This document shows, in pieces, positions 1 through 8,774 of a stretch of 64,000 nucleotides of DNA. Position 1 is the first letter of the stretch, and every line of letters starts with the position of its first letter. The notes beneath the pieces are model-generated. The model had not been told where the DNA came from. It was given only the letters and a program-made list of their open reading frames with translations, and searched no databases. The position numbers were made by a program, and so were the translations under genes. This stretch comes from Prevotellaceae bacterium (GTDB lineage: Bacteria; Bacteroidota; Bacteroidia; Bacteroidales; Paludibacteraceae): NCBI GenBank assembly GCA_020636675.1, contig JACJXK010000008.1:28794-92793 (forward strand), given 5' to 3'.

Positions 1-143
1 CTAATCCACATTAACAAACCTCTTTCCTATAAAAACATTTCCACCCAAACGAAAAGAGACAAAAAAGCGCAAGAAAGGAACGGATTCACCCCACTGAAAA
101 AAAGGTTCTGACACAACAATTCACAACGCTCTTGAAATTTTTG

Positions 144-174
144 TTTGATATACAAAAATATTTTAGCAATTTTG
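144..174 (+). promoter_or_regulatory. Predicted Bacteroides-type promoter for the phosphofructokinase gene
   Basis: TTTG at 144-147, a 19-base spacer, then CAATTTTG at 167-174, which matches the Bacteroides -7 consensus TAnnTTTG at all but one fixed position. It lies about 55 bases upstream of the start codon. Assignment is from pattern only. Confidence 0.5.
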
Positions 175-228
175 CGTGAATTTTTCAAACTCAGAAGATT
201 CTAATTTTAAATTAAAATAATAATCACA

Positions 229-1848
229 ATGACAAAAAGTGCATTGCAAATCGCAAGGGCTGCATATCAGCCAAAATTGCCAAAGGCATTGAAAGGCGGA
301 GTAGCCTTAAAAGAAGGTAAAGCAACACAATCCGTTGCAGACCAAGATGAGATTAAAAAGCTATTCCCTAATACTTACGGAATGCCTATCGTAACTTTCG
401 AACCCGCAGACAAGAAAGAGGCCCTTCCTGCCCTTAACGTAGGTGTGATTCTTTCCGGTGGACAAGCTCCCGGCGGACACAACGTCATCTCTGGTTTGTT
501 CGATGGTTTGAAATCCCTGAACAAGGACTGCAAACTTTACGGATTCCTTGGCGGACCTAGCGGTTTGATTGACCACAAATACGTAGAACTTACAGCCGAC
601 TTTATCGACGACTACCGCAACACGGGAGGTTTCGACATCATCGGTTCCGGACGTACAAAACTGGAAGAGCAAGCTCAATTTGACAGCGGAATAGAGATAT
701 GCAACAAATTGGGGATTAAGGCTTTGGTTATCATCGGTGGTGACGACTCAAATACAAACGCTTGCGTTCTTGCTGAATACTACTTGCAGAAGAAATGCGG
801 CATCCAAGTAATCGGCTGCCCTAAGACTATCGACGGTGACTTGAAGAACGAGATGATCGAGACTTCTTTCGGTTTCGACACTGCATGTAAAGTGTATTCT
901 GAGGTTATCGGAAACATCATGCGTGACGCCAACTCTGCAAAAAAATACTGGCACTTCATCAAGTTGATGGGCCGTTCGGCTTCTCACATCGCCCTTGAGT
1001 GCGGACTTCAAACTCAGCCAAACATCTGTATCGTATCAGAAGAGGTCGAGTCTAAGAAGATGACTCTTGCCCAAATAGTAAACAATATCGCTGATACTGT
1101 TGCCGCTCGTGCGGAGAAAGGAAATAACTTCGGTGTTGTCCTTATCCCTGAAGGCTTGATCGAATTCATCCCTGAAATGAAGATTCTTATCGCCGAGTTG
1201 AACGACCTTCTTGCCAAAGAGTCCGACGTCAAGGCTGCTGTCGCTAAATTAACGCCAAACAGCGCTTCTGTTTACTCTAGTCTTCCTGAAGGCATCGCCA
1301 AGCAATTGACTCTTGAGCGCGACCCTCACGGAAACGTTCAGGTTTCTTTGATCGAAACCGAGAAGTTGCTCATCGAGATGGTTAAGAACCGCCTTGCTGA
1401 AATGAAAGCTGCAGGTTCTTACAAAGGCAAATTCTCCGGACTCGGACACTTCTTCGGATACGAAGGCCGTTGCGCCGCACCTTCCAACTTCGACGCAGAC
1501 TATTGCTACTCTCTAGGATTCAACGCTTCTCAACTTATCGCTAGCGGGAAAACCGGATATATGTCTTTGATCCGCAACACTACCGCAACTGCTGACAAGT
1601 GGATTGCAGGAGGTGTTCCTGTAACGATGATGATGAACATGGAACGTCGTAACGGAGCAATGAAGCCTGTTATACGCAAAGCTTTGGTTGAATTGGACGG
1701 AGCTCCTTTCAAAAAACTGGCCGACAACCGCGCAGATTGGGCTATCAACACTTCTTACGTTTACCCTGGTCCTATCCAATATTTCGGCCCTTCTGAAGTT
1801 TGCGACCAGCCAACCAAAACGTTGATGCTAGAGCAACAAGCTAAATAA
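229..1848 (+). CDS. pfp: PPi-dependent 6-phosphofructokinase (diphosphate-fructose-6-phosphate 1-phosphotransferase)
   Basis: Cytosolic glycolytic enzyme that interconverts fructose 6-phosphate and fructose 1,6-bisphosphate using pyrophosphate instead of ATP. The 539-residue length fits the long PPi-dependent class. The N-terminal nucleotide/PPi loop ([13 protein letters not shown], about residues 73-85) is present. The diagnostic GGDDS at about 170-174 has Asp where ATP-dependent enzymes have Gly, and the PKTIDGD motif at about 198-204 carries the Lys typical of PPi enzymes. The start is supported by the family N-terminus ([20 protein letters not shown]). It is monocistronic: its own promoter lies upstream and a hairpin with a T-run follows the stop. 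PPi use is typical of Bacteroidales and saves ATP in fermentation. The call is firm; the phosphoryl donor is inferred from the motifs. Confidence 0.96.
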   Translation: MTKSALQIARAAYQPKLPKALKGGVALKEGKATQSVADQDEIKKLFPNTYGMPIVTFEPADKKEALPALNVGVILSGGQAPGGHNVISGLFDGLKSLNKDCKLYGFLGGPSGLIDHKYVELTADFIDDYRNTGGFDIIGSGRTKLEEQAQFDSGIEICNKLGIKALVIIGGDDSNTNACVLAEYYLQKKCGIQVIGCPKTIDGDLKNEMIETSFGFDTACKVYSEVIGNIMRDANSAKKYWHFIKLMGRSASHIALECGLQTQPNICIVSEEVESKKMTLAQIVNNIADTVAARAEKGNNFGVVLIPEGLIEFIPEMKILIAELNDLLAKESDVKAAVAKLTPNSASVYSSLPEGIAKQLTLERDPHGNVQVSLIETEKLLIEMVKNRLAEMKAAGSYKGKFSGLGHFFGYEGRCAAPSNFDADYCYSLGFNASQLIASGKTGYMSLIRNTTATADKWIAGGVPVTMMMNMERRNGAMKPVIRKALVELDGAPFKKLADNRADWAINTSYVYPGPIQYFGPSEVCDQPTKTLMLEQQAK

Positions 1849-1875
1849 TTTTTTTTTCAAATTATATACTAAGGA

Positions 1876-1907
1876 AAAGGTCGGCCTCGGTCGACCTTTC
1901 TTTTTTA
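1876..1907 (+). terminator. Rho-independent terminator after pfp
   Basis: Stem AAAGGTCG (1876-1883) pairs with CGACCTTT (1892-1899) and is followed by a T-rich run to about 1906. It begins 27 bases after the pfp stop codon. Confidence 0.85.
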
Positions 1908-2076
1908 TCACAGCCACCATACCGAGCAGAACATTCCTCCCCTTAACGACATAAATCAAACATCCATATTTTTAGACACGGAATCCACAAAAAGAGGATA
2001 AAGGAGGAATAGCAAAAAAAGTTTAAAGAATATAAACGAAATCACACAATAAAAAAGGCATGATATAGTTAATTTT

Positions 2077-2109
2077 CATGTACGTGTACATGTATTTTAC
2101 GTATATTTG
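2077..2109 (+). promoter_or_regulatory. 16-bp palindrome plus predicted -7 element
   Basis: CATGTAC at 2077-2083 is followed by GT and then its exact reverse complement GTACATG at 2086-2092. A perfect TAnnTTTG element, TATATTTG, follows at 2102-2109. No TTTG is found at the expected -33 position, which falls inside the palindrome. This arrangement suggests a regulator-dependent promoter for the sugar-phosphate transferase gene starting at 2136. The role is inferred. Confidence 0.45.
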
Positions 2110-2135
2110 TAGTCATTAAAAATGTTTATATAGCA

Positions 2136-3194
2136 ATGCTTTGGTTTTTATTTATCATTGCCTTACTTCTTTCATGGGGAATCACTTTCTTTATTAGAAA
2201 GTGGGCTATCAGAAAAAGGTTATTGGACAAGCCCAATCAGCGCAGTTATCACACTAAAATAACTCCACTAGGCGGAGGCATCGCCATTGTGGCATGCTGG
2301 TATATGTGCATCTCTTTCTTATACGCAGCAAGACCAGACTTGATGCCGGAGCATCTATTCATGGCACTCATCCCAGGCATTTTACTGCTCCTGATAGGCA
2401 TCAGAGACGACGCCAGACAACTCTCTCCTTGGATTAGGCTGATTACGCAATCGGCCTCCATCATCATCGCCATGTATTACCTTGGCGGCTTATCTCAGAT
2501 AGATTTCGGCACGTTCAGCCTCAAATCGCCAGTATTGGTCAACACGCTGGCCTTCGTGGCATTTCTTTGGTACATCAACCTATTCAACTTCTACGACGGG
2601 ATAGACGGAAACCTCGGCACGGAGTCAATCAGCATCTGCGTCATCAGCCTACTTCTGGTATTTCCAGACAATCCCCTACTGTTCATGATCGCATGCATTG
2701 GCGGATTTCTCAAACTTAACTGGCAAAAAGCCAAGATATTCATGGGCGACGCCGGCAGCACCTTCCTCGGATTCAACTTCGCCGTATTCGGCATCTATTT
2801 TCAAAACGAGCACAACGTATCCATCATACTGTGGATAATCGTATGCATGGTGGCCATCTTCGACACCACCTACACGCTCGTCAGAAGAATCATTTATAAA
2901 GAAAACGTATTGACTCCGCATAAGAACCAGATGTTCCACAGACTGGTATCTTCAGGATTTTCGCACCAGCAAGTTGTCATCATACAGCAATGCCTCAACA
3001 TATTCGTACTTTTCGGCGTGTGGTATGCGCACAAGAATCCGATGATGATCATTCCTATCAGCATCTGCATCATCGCCATTTTCTTCATCTACGCCTATTG
3101 GGTAGAGAAAAGGTATCCTTGGAGAAAGAAAAGCGAAGGCACGGACAATGCAACAGCGAGCAACAAAGGATACAAGACAAAGACGGCAAACTAA
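2136..3194 (+). CDS. Polyprenyl-phosphate sugar-1-phosphate transferase, WecA/TagO/MraY family
   Basis: Integral membrane enzyme that transfers a sugar 1-phosphate (usually GlcNAc- or related HexNAc-1-P) from a UDP-sugar to undecaprenyl phosphate, starting O-antigen, capsule or similar glycan synthesis. The 352-residue protein is strongly hydrophobic throughout with about ten predicted membrane segments. Family motifs are visible: DDARQLSPW near residue 90 (Mg/UDP-sugar loop), NFYDGIDG near residue 153, MGDAGSTFLGF near 205 and HKNQMFHRL near 265. It is not the peptidoglycan MraY, which lies in the dcw cluster and has different loop sequences. No glycosyltransferase cluster is adjacent, so the acceptor glycan cannot be told. 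The patatin gene follows 48 bases downstream and may be co-transcribed. The family call is firm; the sugar specificity is unknown. Confidence 0.88.
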   Translation: MLWFLFIIALLLSWGITFFIRKWAIRKRLLDKPNQRSYHTKITPLGGGIAIVACWYMCISFLYAARPDLMPEHLFMALIPGILLLLIGIRDDARQLSPWIRLITQSASIIIAMYYLGGLSQIDFGTFSLKSPVLVNTLAFVAFLWYINLFNFYDGIDGNLGTESISICVISLLLVFPDNPLLFMIACIGGFLKLNWQKAKIFMGDAGSTFLGFNFAVFGIYFQNEHNVSIILWIIVCMVAIFDTTYTLVRRIIYKENVLTPHKNQMFHRLVSSGFSHQQVVIIQQCLNIFVLFGVWYAHKNPMMIIPISICIIAIFFIYAYWVEKRYPWRKKSEGTDNATASNKGYKTKTAN

Positions 3195-3242
3195 ACAAAG
3201 AGGACAGAACCTGTCCGCCGAACCACAACTTAGAACGACTTT

Positions 3243-4031
3243 ATGGCAAAAAAATACAAAGTAGGATTGGCACTCAGCGGAGGTGGCGCAAAAGGAATAG
3301 CCCATCTGGGAGTGCTAAAGGCATTAGAAGAAAAAGGAATCAAGATTGACATCATCTCAGGAGTCAGCGCAGGTGCCATTGTCGGTGCATTATATGCTGA
3401 CGGACACAGCACTGAATCCATAAGTAAATTTCTGCAAAAGAATACGCTATTCAAAATGGTGAGCTTCAACCTTCCAAAAAACGGAGGACTGGCCAGCACA
3501 GACAAATTCAAAGCAAAGATGGAGCTCATGCTGCGGGCCAAAACCTTCGAAGACCTACAAATTCCATTGATTGTGAATGCGACAGAGCTGAACGCAGGCA
3601 AGAACGTCTATTTCAAATCAGGAGAGCTGCTGAACTGCGTGGTCGCATCCGCCAGCGTACCTATCTTCTTCAATCCAACGACAATCAATGGCAAACAATA
3701 CGTGGACGGTGGCATATTCTGCAACCTACCCGCCTCCGTATTACGTAACGAATGCGAAATTCTTATAGGCGTACACGTAAATCCGACATCGCCCAAAGAG
3801 AACACGGACGGAGTGTTGGATGTTGCCGAGCGGATATTCCACCTTGCGGTAAACGGAAACACCGTGGAACAGAAAGAATATTGCGATATTGTCATAGAAA
3901 CAACGAAAGCGAAGAAATTCGGGATGTTCGACGTAGCCAAAGCCGACATCATCTACAAAATAGGCTACGATTATGCCATGAAGGCAATCGAAAAGTTCGA
4001 TTTCAGCCACTATGACATCGAAACAAAATGA
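3243..4031 (+). CDS. Patatin-like phospholipase (serine acyl hydrolase)
   Basis: A 262-residue bacterial patatin domain expected to hydrolyse acyl esters of lipids. The oxyanion-hole motif GGGAKG lies at residues 13-18, the nucleophile elbow GVSAG at 40-44 (Ser42), and the catalytic Asp in DGG at 155-157, so the Ser-Asp dyad is intact. There is no signal peptide and no membrane segment, which suggests a cytoplasmic protein like the RssA/YlbK group. It lies 48 bases downstream of the membrane transferase gene on the same strand. The substrate cannot be inferred. A hypothetical reading frame overlapping its 5' end is a shadow. Confidence 0.93.
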   Translation: MAKKYKVGLALSGGGAKGIAHLGVLKALEEKGIKIDIISGVSAGAIVGALYADGHSTESISKFLQKNTLFKMVSFNLPKNGGLASTDKFKAKMELMLRAKTFEDLQIPLIVNATELNAGKNVYFKSGELLNCVVASASVPIFFNPTTINGKQYVDGGIFCNLPASVLRNECEILIGVHVNPTSPKENTDGVLDVAERIFHLAVNGNTVEQKEYCDIVIETTKAKKFGMFDVAKADIIYKIGYDYAMKAIEKFDFSHYDIETK

Positions 4032-4099
4032 GCATTGAGCAAAACAGTATTCAAAAGGTTTTTTTAATTAAAAAAAACGACATTTTTTGATTCGAAAGT

Positions 4100-4130
4100 T
4101 TTGCATTTTAGAAAATAACGCATACCTTTG
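4100..4130 (+). promoter_or_regulatory. Consensus Bacteroides promoter for the tRNA cluster
   Basis: TTTG at 4100-4103, exactly 19 bases, then TACCTTTG at 4123-4130. This is a perfect match to the TTTG-N19-TAnnTTTG primary-sigma consensus of Bacteroides. It lies about 60 bases before the first tRNA. Confidence 0.88.
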
Positions 4131-4192
4131 CACCCGTCAAACAAAAACAACTAGTTCAAGGAAAGACGAACAGTTGAAACGAGACGAAGAAT

Positions 4193-4265
4193 GACTCAGT
4201 AGCTCAGCTGGTAGAGCAACAGACTCTTAATCTGTGGGTCCAGGGTTCGATCCCCTGCTGGGTCA
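4193..4265 (+). tRNA. tRNA-Lys(CUU)
   Basis: 73 bases. The acceptor stem GACTCAG pairs with CTGGGTC, the D arm (AGCTCAGCTGGTAGAGC) and the T arm (GGTTCGATCC) are canonical, and the anticodon loop CTCTTAA between ACAGA and TCTGT gives CTT. CCA is not encoded. Confidence 0.96.
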
Positions 4266-4324
4266 CAAGCCGAAAGGCAAAACGAGGAGGTTACAGAGGT
4301 GACTACCCATTAAGATGATTATTA

Positions 4325-4409
4325 GGAGAGGTGGCAGAGTGGTCGATTGCGACGGTCTTGAAAACCGCTGAACCGAAAGGTTCCGGGGGTTCGAATCCCT
4401 CCCTCTCCG
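4325..4409 (+). tRNA. tRNA-Ser(UGA)
   Basis: 85 bases, with a long variable arm as expected for serine. The acceptor GGAGAGG pairs with CCTCTCC, G is the discriminator, and the anticodon loop CTTGAAA gives TGA. The T arm GGTTCGAATCC is canonical. CCA is not encoded. Confidence 0.96.
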
Positions 4410-4420
4410 CAAACAAAACG

Positions 4421-4451
4421 TCCGCTAAAACATTTGTGTTAGCGGATTTTT
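4421..4451 (+). terminator. Terminator-like hairpin between the two tRNA-Ser genes
   Basis: Stem TCCGCTAA (4421-4428) pairs with TTAGCGGA (4439-4446), followed by TTTTT. It sits 12 bases after tRNA-Ser(UGA), so it may separate the second serine tRNA from the first two. Confidence 0.65.
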
Positions 4452-4476
4452 CGTTCTGTAAAATTGAAGCAAAGAA

Positions 4477-4563
4477 GGAAAGATGCCAGAGTGGTCGATC
4501 GGGCCGCACTCGAAATGCGGTGAGCGGGTAACTGTTTCTAGGGTTCGAATCCCTATCTTTCCG
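4477..4563 (+). tRNA. tRNA-Ser(CGA)
   Basis: 87 bases. The acceptor GGAAAGA pairs with TCTTTCC, the variable arm is long, and the anticodon loop CTCGAAA between CCGCA and TGCGG gives CGA. This gene marks the left edge of the accessory region: everything from about 4.57 kb to 21.5 kb is mobile or defence-related. I found no second copy of its 3' end in the window. Confidence 0.96.
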
Positions 4564-4683
4564 CAAGTTAAAGGAAATCAATATATTAACCTAGTTTCCA
4601 TTCTACTTATTAAGATAACTGCGACGCAAATGCGACAACCTTTATTGCTTATTACTTTGTTTTAAGCAATAAAAAAAAAATTT

Positions 4684-5726
4684 GGTATGTCAATAACGAC
4701 CTATACGCTCGCCGATTTTCCGTACCCATGCCGAAACACAGGCACACAGGAGGATGCTGCCAACAATAGACGGTCAAACATGTCATTGAAGTATCTACGA
4801 TTGAACTTATAGCAGAATTCATCCAGATAGAACTGCAGGAACTTGCGTTTCACCTCGTCATGCACTCCTTCTATGCTTTTCTTGCACCTGCCGGCAACCA
4901 CGTGCACCCATGGCAACTTTTTTGTCACGACTTCTCTCTTGTCGTGTTCGACATACGCCTCATGCCCGGCAAACACGTCCTTAAATTGGGTGTGAGACCT
5001 GCACCCATCCGTAACCACTCCACTGCCACTGTCTATGACCGCCGTGGCCGCCTCCGTTATCGTGGCCGCCCTCATGTCTTTTATGACCTTCATCCTTATA
5101 TGTCCCACCTTTTTGTTAATGGTATGCCGCCTCACCTTGTCGCCGTCTTCTGGGGATATTTCGCTGCTTTCCGCCATGACAAGCACCTTTGTCTGTGACT
5201 GGCTGCCCATGCCTCGTTTGTTGGGTTCGTCGTCTTCCTTCTCCGTATCCGTGGAGAACATCATCTCGTCAACCTCTACCATCTCCTTCAACTTGTATTT
5301 TCCGTCACGCTGACCCATCACGTCCCTTATCTTCTGCATCATCTCCCATACTCCTCGGTAATACTTCTTGCCCAGCTGGCGTTGCATCTCGGAGGCCGAT
5401 ATGGCTTGCTTGGTAGAACTCATCAGATGGAAGACTATGTACCATTCCCTGAACGTGAATTTGCTGTGCTCCATCACTGTGCCCTTCTTCAGGCTCATCC
5501 TGTAGTGGCATTCCTTGCATTCATATACTTCCTTGTCGTTTTTCCAATAGAACGCCGTCCCTTGGCAGTGCGGACACTTCTTGGCTTGCGCATCCCGCAA
5601 CGCCTTAAAATGTGTTTTGCAGGACTCCTCGTCCGGAAACTTCTTTGTGAATTCTATCAAGTCCATCGTCTCTTTTTTTTGCAAAAATAACAATTTTACT
5701 TCACTTTAGGTAGTTATTGCCACATC
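4684..5726 (-). mobile_element. IS1595-type insertion sequence
   Basis: About 1.04 kb bounded by imperfect inverted ends: GGTATGTCAATAACGACC at the left, and GATGTGGCAATAACTACC as the reverse complement of the right end. The flanks are low-complexity (AAAAATTT left, AAAATTTT right), consistent with but not proving an 8-bp target duplication. It contains one intact transposase gene. Confidence 0.75.
4701..5666 (-). CDS. IS1595-family transposase
   Basis: DDE-type transposase with an N-terminal zinc ribbon (CPHC near residue 30 and CKEC about 20 residues later). The catalytic core includes VEVDEMMF and a later VTDGCRSH segment, followed by an H/N-type third acidic position region (HVVAGRCKKSIEGVHDEVKRKF). 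I chose the ATG at 5666 (321 aa) over an upstream ATG at 5693 because the protein then starts with the usual MDLIEFTKKFPDE. The frame is open from end to end, so the element may be active. It sits between the tRNA-Ser gene and the first defence operon and points against the tRNAs. Confidence 0.93.
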   Translation of the reverse strand: MDLIEFTKKFPDEESCKTHFKALRDAQAKKCPHCQGTAFYWKNDKEVYECKECHYRMSLKKGTVMEHSKFTFREWYIVFHLMSSTKQAISASEMQRQLGKKYYRGVWEMMQKIRDVMGQRDGKYKLKEMVEVDEMMFSTDTEKEDDEPNKRGMGSQSQTKVLVMAESSEISPEDGDKVRRHTINKKVGHIRMKVIKDMRAATITEAATAVIDSGSGVVTDGCRSHTQFKDVFAGHEAYVEHDKREVVTKKLPWVHVVAGRCKKSIEGVHDEVKRKFLQFYLDEFCYKFNRRYFNDMFDRLLLAASSCVPVFRHGYGKSASV

Positions 5727-5786
5727 AAAATTTTTAATGATTTGATTCTATGATTTCAATATATTTGTAGCGTTGCAAATTTTACT

Positions 5787-6362
5787 TCAGTCTAACGCTT
5801 CGGGTTCTTCGTCATCTTCCGACTTGCTAACGCTGGCATCAAACGAAAGAAACACCTCCAAGAAAGCATTGCTGGCGTAGAAATATCCGGGGTTGTCAAT
5901 TAGTTTGTCTTCCATGAAATGGAAACCGAAATTGGCATATTCTTCCATGGTTTGCATAAGCATATCAACGGCTTTGCGGGCTGTGATTTCGCCTTTGTCG
6001 AGGGCGATAAAATCAACGTCGGTGCGGGCAACGAGGGCGGCAAAAATGTATTCGCGGAGTTTGGGGTATGGTTTTCTGCCTCCCCTACTTTCAATATTTC
6101 CCCAATTTTGGATTGCCCACCCAAACGATTTGCGTTTCCGATTTTCGGTTGTAAGCGGCTTTTTCTGGTTGTAGTATAGCCCAATGAAAAACGCAACGAT
6201 AAATATTTCGTAACCGGCGCCAAGAATTTTGGCTCGGTCTTCGCGCATACTTGTTGCACCTCTGTTATAATCGCAAAAGGTTTTAATAATATTGTTTTCA
6301 TAACGTATTTCCCATTCAGGATTGCGTTTTGCCCAAATTTCGTATAAACTTTCAGTTGCCAT
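5787..6362 (-). CDS. Uncharacterised 191-aa protein, last gene of the DndC/DndD-like operon
   Basis: I do not recognise this family. The protein is soluble, with no signal peptide. It has a conserved-looking hydrophobic stretch (AGYEIFIVAFFIGLYYNQ, about residues 48-65), an Arg/Lys-rich centre and an acidic tail (SEDDEEPEALD). It starts two bases after the stop of the SMC-like gene, so it is translated from the same message and is probably a subunit or accessory factor of that system. Its position after the DndD-like gene is where dndE lies in classical dnd operons, but I see no DndE-like sequence and it is much longer than DndE (about 110-130 aa). Any equivalence is speculation. Confidence 0.82.
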   Translation of the reverse strand: MATESLYEIWAKRNPEWEIRYENNIIKTFCDYNRGATSMREDRAKILGAGYEIFIVAFFIGLYYNQKKPLTTENRKRKSFGWAIQNWGNIESRGGRKPYPKLREYIFAALVARTDVDFIALDKGEITARKAVDMLMQTMEEYANFGFHFMEDKLIDNPGYFYASNAFLEVFLSFDASVSKSEDDEEPEALD

Positions 6363-6364
6363 GA

Positions 6365-8533
6365 TTATTTGATTTTTGTTGTGGTGGTTTGAATGGTTGA
6401 TAATCCTGTTTGGCTGTAATCTGCCGCTTTGCTAATGCGATAGACTGAGCAGGTAAGTTGGTTAATTTGCTTGTTGTCCAGTGAACTTTCGCCCGTTGTT
6501 TTGTCTTCGATAAGCAAATCTTTTGTTACAATGATACACTGTTTGTTTATCTTGTCTATGACGTTGTAAAAACTGTTTTCCTTGAATCCGCCCATGTTTG
6601 AAGTTGGCGCATCGAATATAAGCGGATAATCTTGTTCGCGTTTCAGCGTTGTGATTTCGGAAATGGCAAACAAGACGGACATATACATAGTGGTTTTTTG
6701 CGAATCGGACGGATTGGGAATAATCGTTCCGTCCTCACTGCACAACTCAATGCGGGCAGAGCCTTCGGCGGTTCTTCTCAAATAGATAACGCCATGAAAA
6801 TCGTTCTCATTCAATTTGCCCAAGTACGTATTAGCCTTTTTTTCAAGCGAAGTCAGAAACTCGGTAACATTTCTCTCTTTGGCATTGGTAAAGGCTTTCA
6901 TTATTTCTCGAAGAGCCGTATGAACGCGCTGATACATTTTGACGGAAGTGTTTTCCGGTTCAAGCCCGGCAAATTCTTCGTCAAGTTCCCGCTTCTCGTC
7001 TTCTTTTCGTTTCAATTGCAATGTCAGTTCTGCAACTCGGATTTCGGCTCTTCCTTTTTGATCAAAATAGCCTTTTATATCGTTGAAATCTTTTTCCAAC
7101 ATTTCTTCGGTAAGGTCTGACGACTGAATGAGCAAACGGCTTTTTTCGTCTTCCGCCTCCTGCAATTCTTTTTCAATCTTATCCAAATCAATTTTTCTGT
7201 CCTGTATAAACTTCAATTGGCCGGAAACTTCGGTTGCAATACCGGCAATGCGTTGTTCGTCTTCTCCGCTCATTCGTATTTGGCGCGTGTGCAGTTCATC
7301 AATATATGAATTTGTAAAGAGCGGCTTCTCGTCTTTCTGTTCATCTTTCTTTGTCGTTTCTTGAATGTGCCGCAAATATTCGTTGAGTTTATTTTTCATA
7401 AACTCGTAAGCCTCCGAACCTTCGAGGGCTTCGCGCCCGCATACTTTGCAAATATGGTCGTCAAGCATCTCTTGCATTGTTTCTTGGTCGGGAAGATTCC
7501 ATGGCAATTCCACTGCGCCGTTAGCGAGTTTTTGTATATGTTCTATCGCTATTTGCTTGCCTCTTTCTTCTCCTCTGCGTTCATCTTCCTGCGTCTTTAA
7601 TTTCCGCTTTTGCTTACTCAATGCCGAAGCCTTTTTCTGATACTCCTGCAATACTTTCGGGAATGAACGTAAAATCCACGATTCATCCAGCAGCATTGCA
7701 TTGTAATCCACTAACGTATAATTGCGCATTTTTGCCCGTTTATCTGACAATCCCTTGATTCTGTTTTTTATATCTTGGTATTGCTCGCTTGCTTCTTGAT
7801 TGTGTTCGAGAATTTCGAGTTTTGCGGCATAACTGTTTATTGCCTCATCTTGCTGTTTAATATCACTTTTTAAGGTCTGAATTTCGTCTTTAACTTTTGT
7901 CAATCTGAAATTCAGGTCGTTTGCCTTTTGTCTGCACTTTTTGTCGTTAAGCATCTCTTTGTTCACGGCGTTTTGCGATTTTGCTTCAAAATCTGTGGAA
8001 AGTTCCACCAAATCGTCAAAGCGTTTGATTCCAGAAAATGTTTCGACCAACGTTTTCAGTGCGGTGGTATTGTCGAAAACGTTCAGCGTGCTTTCGCCTT
8101 TGAAAAGACAATATTTGCGAATGACGGCATCGAAACTTTGTTCTAACAAATTGCTGCCTTTAACTGAATAGCGTTCCGAACCTGAATTTTCGTAACCGAA
8201 AAACTTAAAGTCTTTGCAACGTACATTGTCTTTACTTATACGCTCAAAAGTGAAACTTTTTTCCAATTCTTTTTCGCCGTCGTGTTCAAAAACTATAGAA
8301 ACGGCAACTTCGTCGCTTTCGCAAATTTCCAATTCGGCTTTTCGTTTTGCTGAAATGTTCGATTCCTTAATGTCCTCGGTGCTGGTATTGAACAGCCATT
8401 CGAGTGCTTCAAAAAATGTAGTTTTGCCATCGCCGTTGCCGCCTATAATCAGCGTTAAGCCTTCCGACAACTCAAATATACTTTCACCGTAATAACTACG
8501 AAAATTTTTGATTTTTATGCTTTTGAGTATCAT
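6365..8533 (-). CDS. DndD-like SMC/Rad50-type ATPase with zinc hook
   Basis: A 722-residue ABC-class ATPase of the SMC/Rad50 fold. Walker A (GGNGDGKTT) is at residues 31-39. Two long coiled coils flank a CKVC zinc hook at 362-365. The C-terminal half holds the signature-like region NPSDSQKTTMYMS and Walker B (PLIFDAPTSNMGG) near 635-650. Size, hook and position beside a DndC-like gene make it an analogue of DndD, the ATPase proposed to act on DNA during phosphorothioation. RecF/SbcC-type repair ATPases share the architecture, so the role rests on context. The start overlaps the stop of the 78-aa gene by four bases (ATGA), which indicates translational coupling. Confidence 0.88.
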   Translation of the reverse strand: MILKSIKIKNFRSYYGESIFELSEGLTLIIGGNGDGKTTFFEALEWLFNTSTEDIKESNISAKRKAELEICESDEVAVSIVFEHDGEKELEKSFTFERISKDNVRCKDFKFFGYENSGSERYSVKGSNLLEQSFDAVIRKYCLFKGESTLNVFDNTTALKTLVETFSGIKRFDDLVELSTDFEAKSQNAVNKEMLNDKKCRQKANDLNFRLTKVKDEIQTLKSDIKQQDEAINSYAAKLEILEHNQEASEQYQDIKNRIKGLSDKRAKMRNYTLVDYNAMLLDESWILRSFPKVLQEYQKKASALSKQKRKLKTQEDERRGEERGKQIAIEHIQKLANGAVELPWNLPDQETMQEMLDDHICKVCGREALEGSEAYEFMKNKLNEYLRHIQETTKKDEQKDEKPLFTNSYIDELHTRQIRMSGEDEQRIAGIATEVSGQLKFIQDRKIDLDKIEKELQEAEDEKSRLLIQSSDLTEEMLEKDFNDIKGYFDQKGRAEIRVAELTLQLKRKEDEKRELDEEFAGLEPENTSVKMYQRVHTALREIMKAFTNAKERNVTEFLTSLEKKANTYLGKLNENDFHGVIYLRRTAEGSARIELCSEDGTIIPNPSDSQKTTMYMSVLFAISEITTLKREQDYPLIFDAPTSNMGGFKENSFYNVIDKINKQCIIVTKDLLIEDKTTGESSLDNKQINQLTCSVYRISKAADYSQTGLSTIQTTTTKIK

Positions 8534-8766
8534 ATCAAATTGCTTTTTAGGTAGTTTGTAACTTCGTTATATATTTCCTTGTCCGTTGCGTTGTTCCCTT
8601 TTCCATCAATGATTTTTGCCACGGCACAAACCACGGCGTTATCGGAATCGAGAGCTTCGGCAATAGTCTCATAATCCATCGGATTGTATTGAGCATGAGC
8701 CATAAGCCTTTCGTCCGAAAGAACGGCTTGCAGCACTTTGTCGCTATTTGTTAAATATCTTGCCAT
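8530..8766 (-). CDS. Uncharacterised 78-aa protein in the DndC/DndD-like operon
   Basis: A small, probably helical, soluble protein (MARYLTNSDKVLQAVLSDER...). I do not recognise a family. It lies eight bases after the helicase gene and overlaps the SMC gene by four bases, so it is embedded in the operon and very likely expressed. Small proteins at this place in defence operons often tether or regulate a nuclease or ATPase, but nothing in the sequence shows what this one does. Confidence 0.8.
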   Translation of the reverse strand: MARYLTNSDKVLQAVLSDERLMAHAQYNPMDYETIAEALDSDNAVVCAVAKIIDGKGNNATDKEIYNEVTNYLKSNLI

Positions 8767-8774
8767 ATTCGTTT

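Noticed and set aside
361..1779. Several minus-strand open frames inside pfp
   Set aside because: They mirror the codon pattern of a clearly recognised gene on the other strand and show no family features.
2990..3349. 119-aa plus-strand frame overlapping the ends of the transferase and patatin genes
   Set aside because: It overlaps two convincing genes in another frame and has no recognisable domain; low-complexity basic composition is typical of shadow frames.
4565..4683. Possible integrase fragment after tRNA-Ser(CGA)
   Set aside because: No frame longer than a few residues and no integrase motif.
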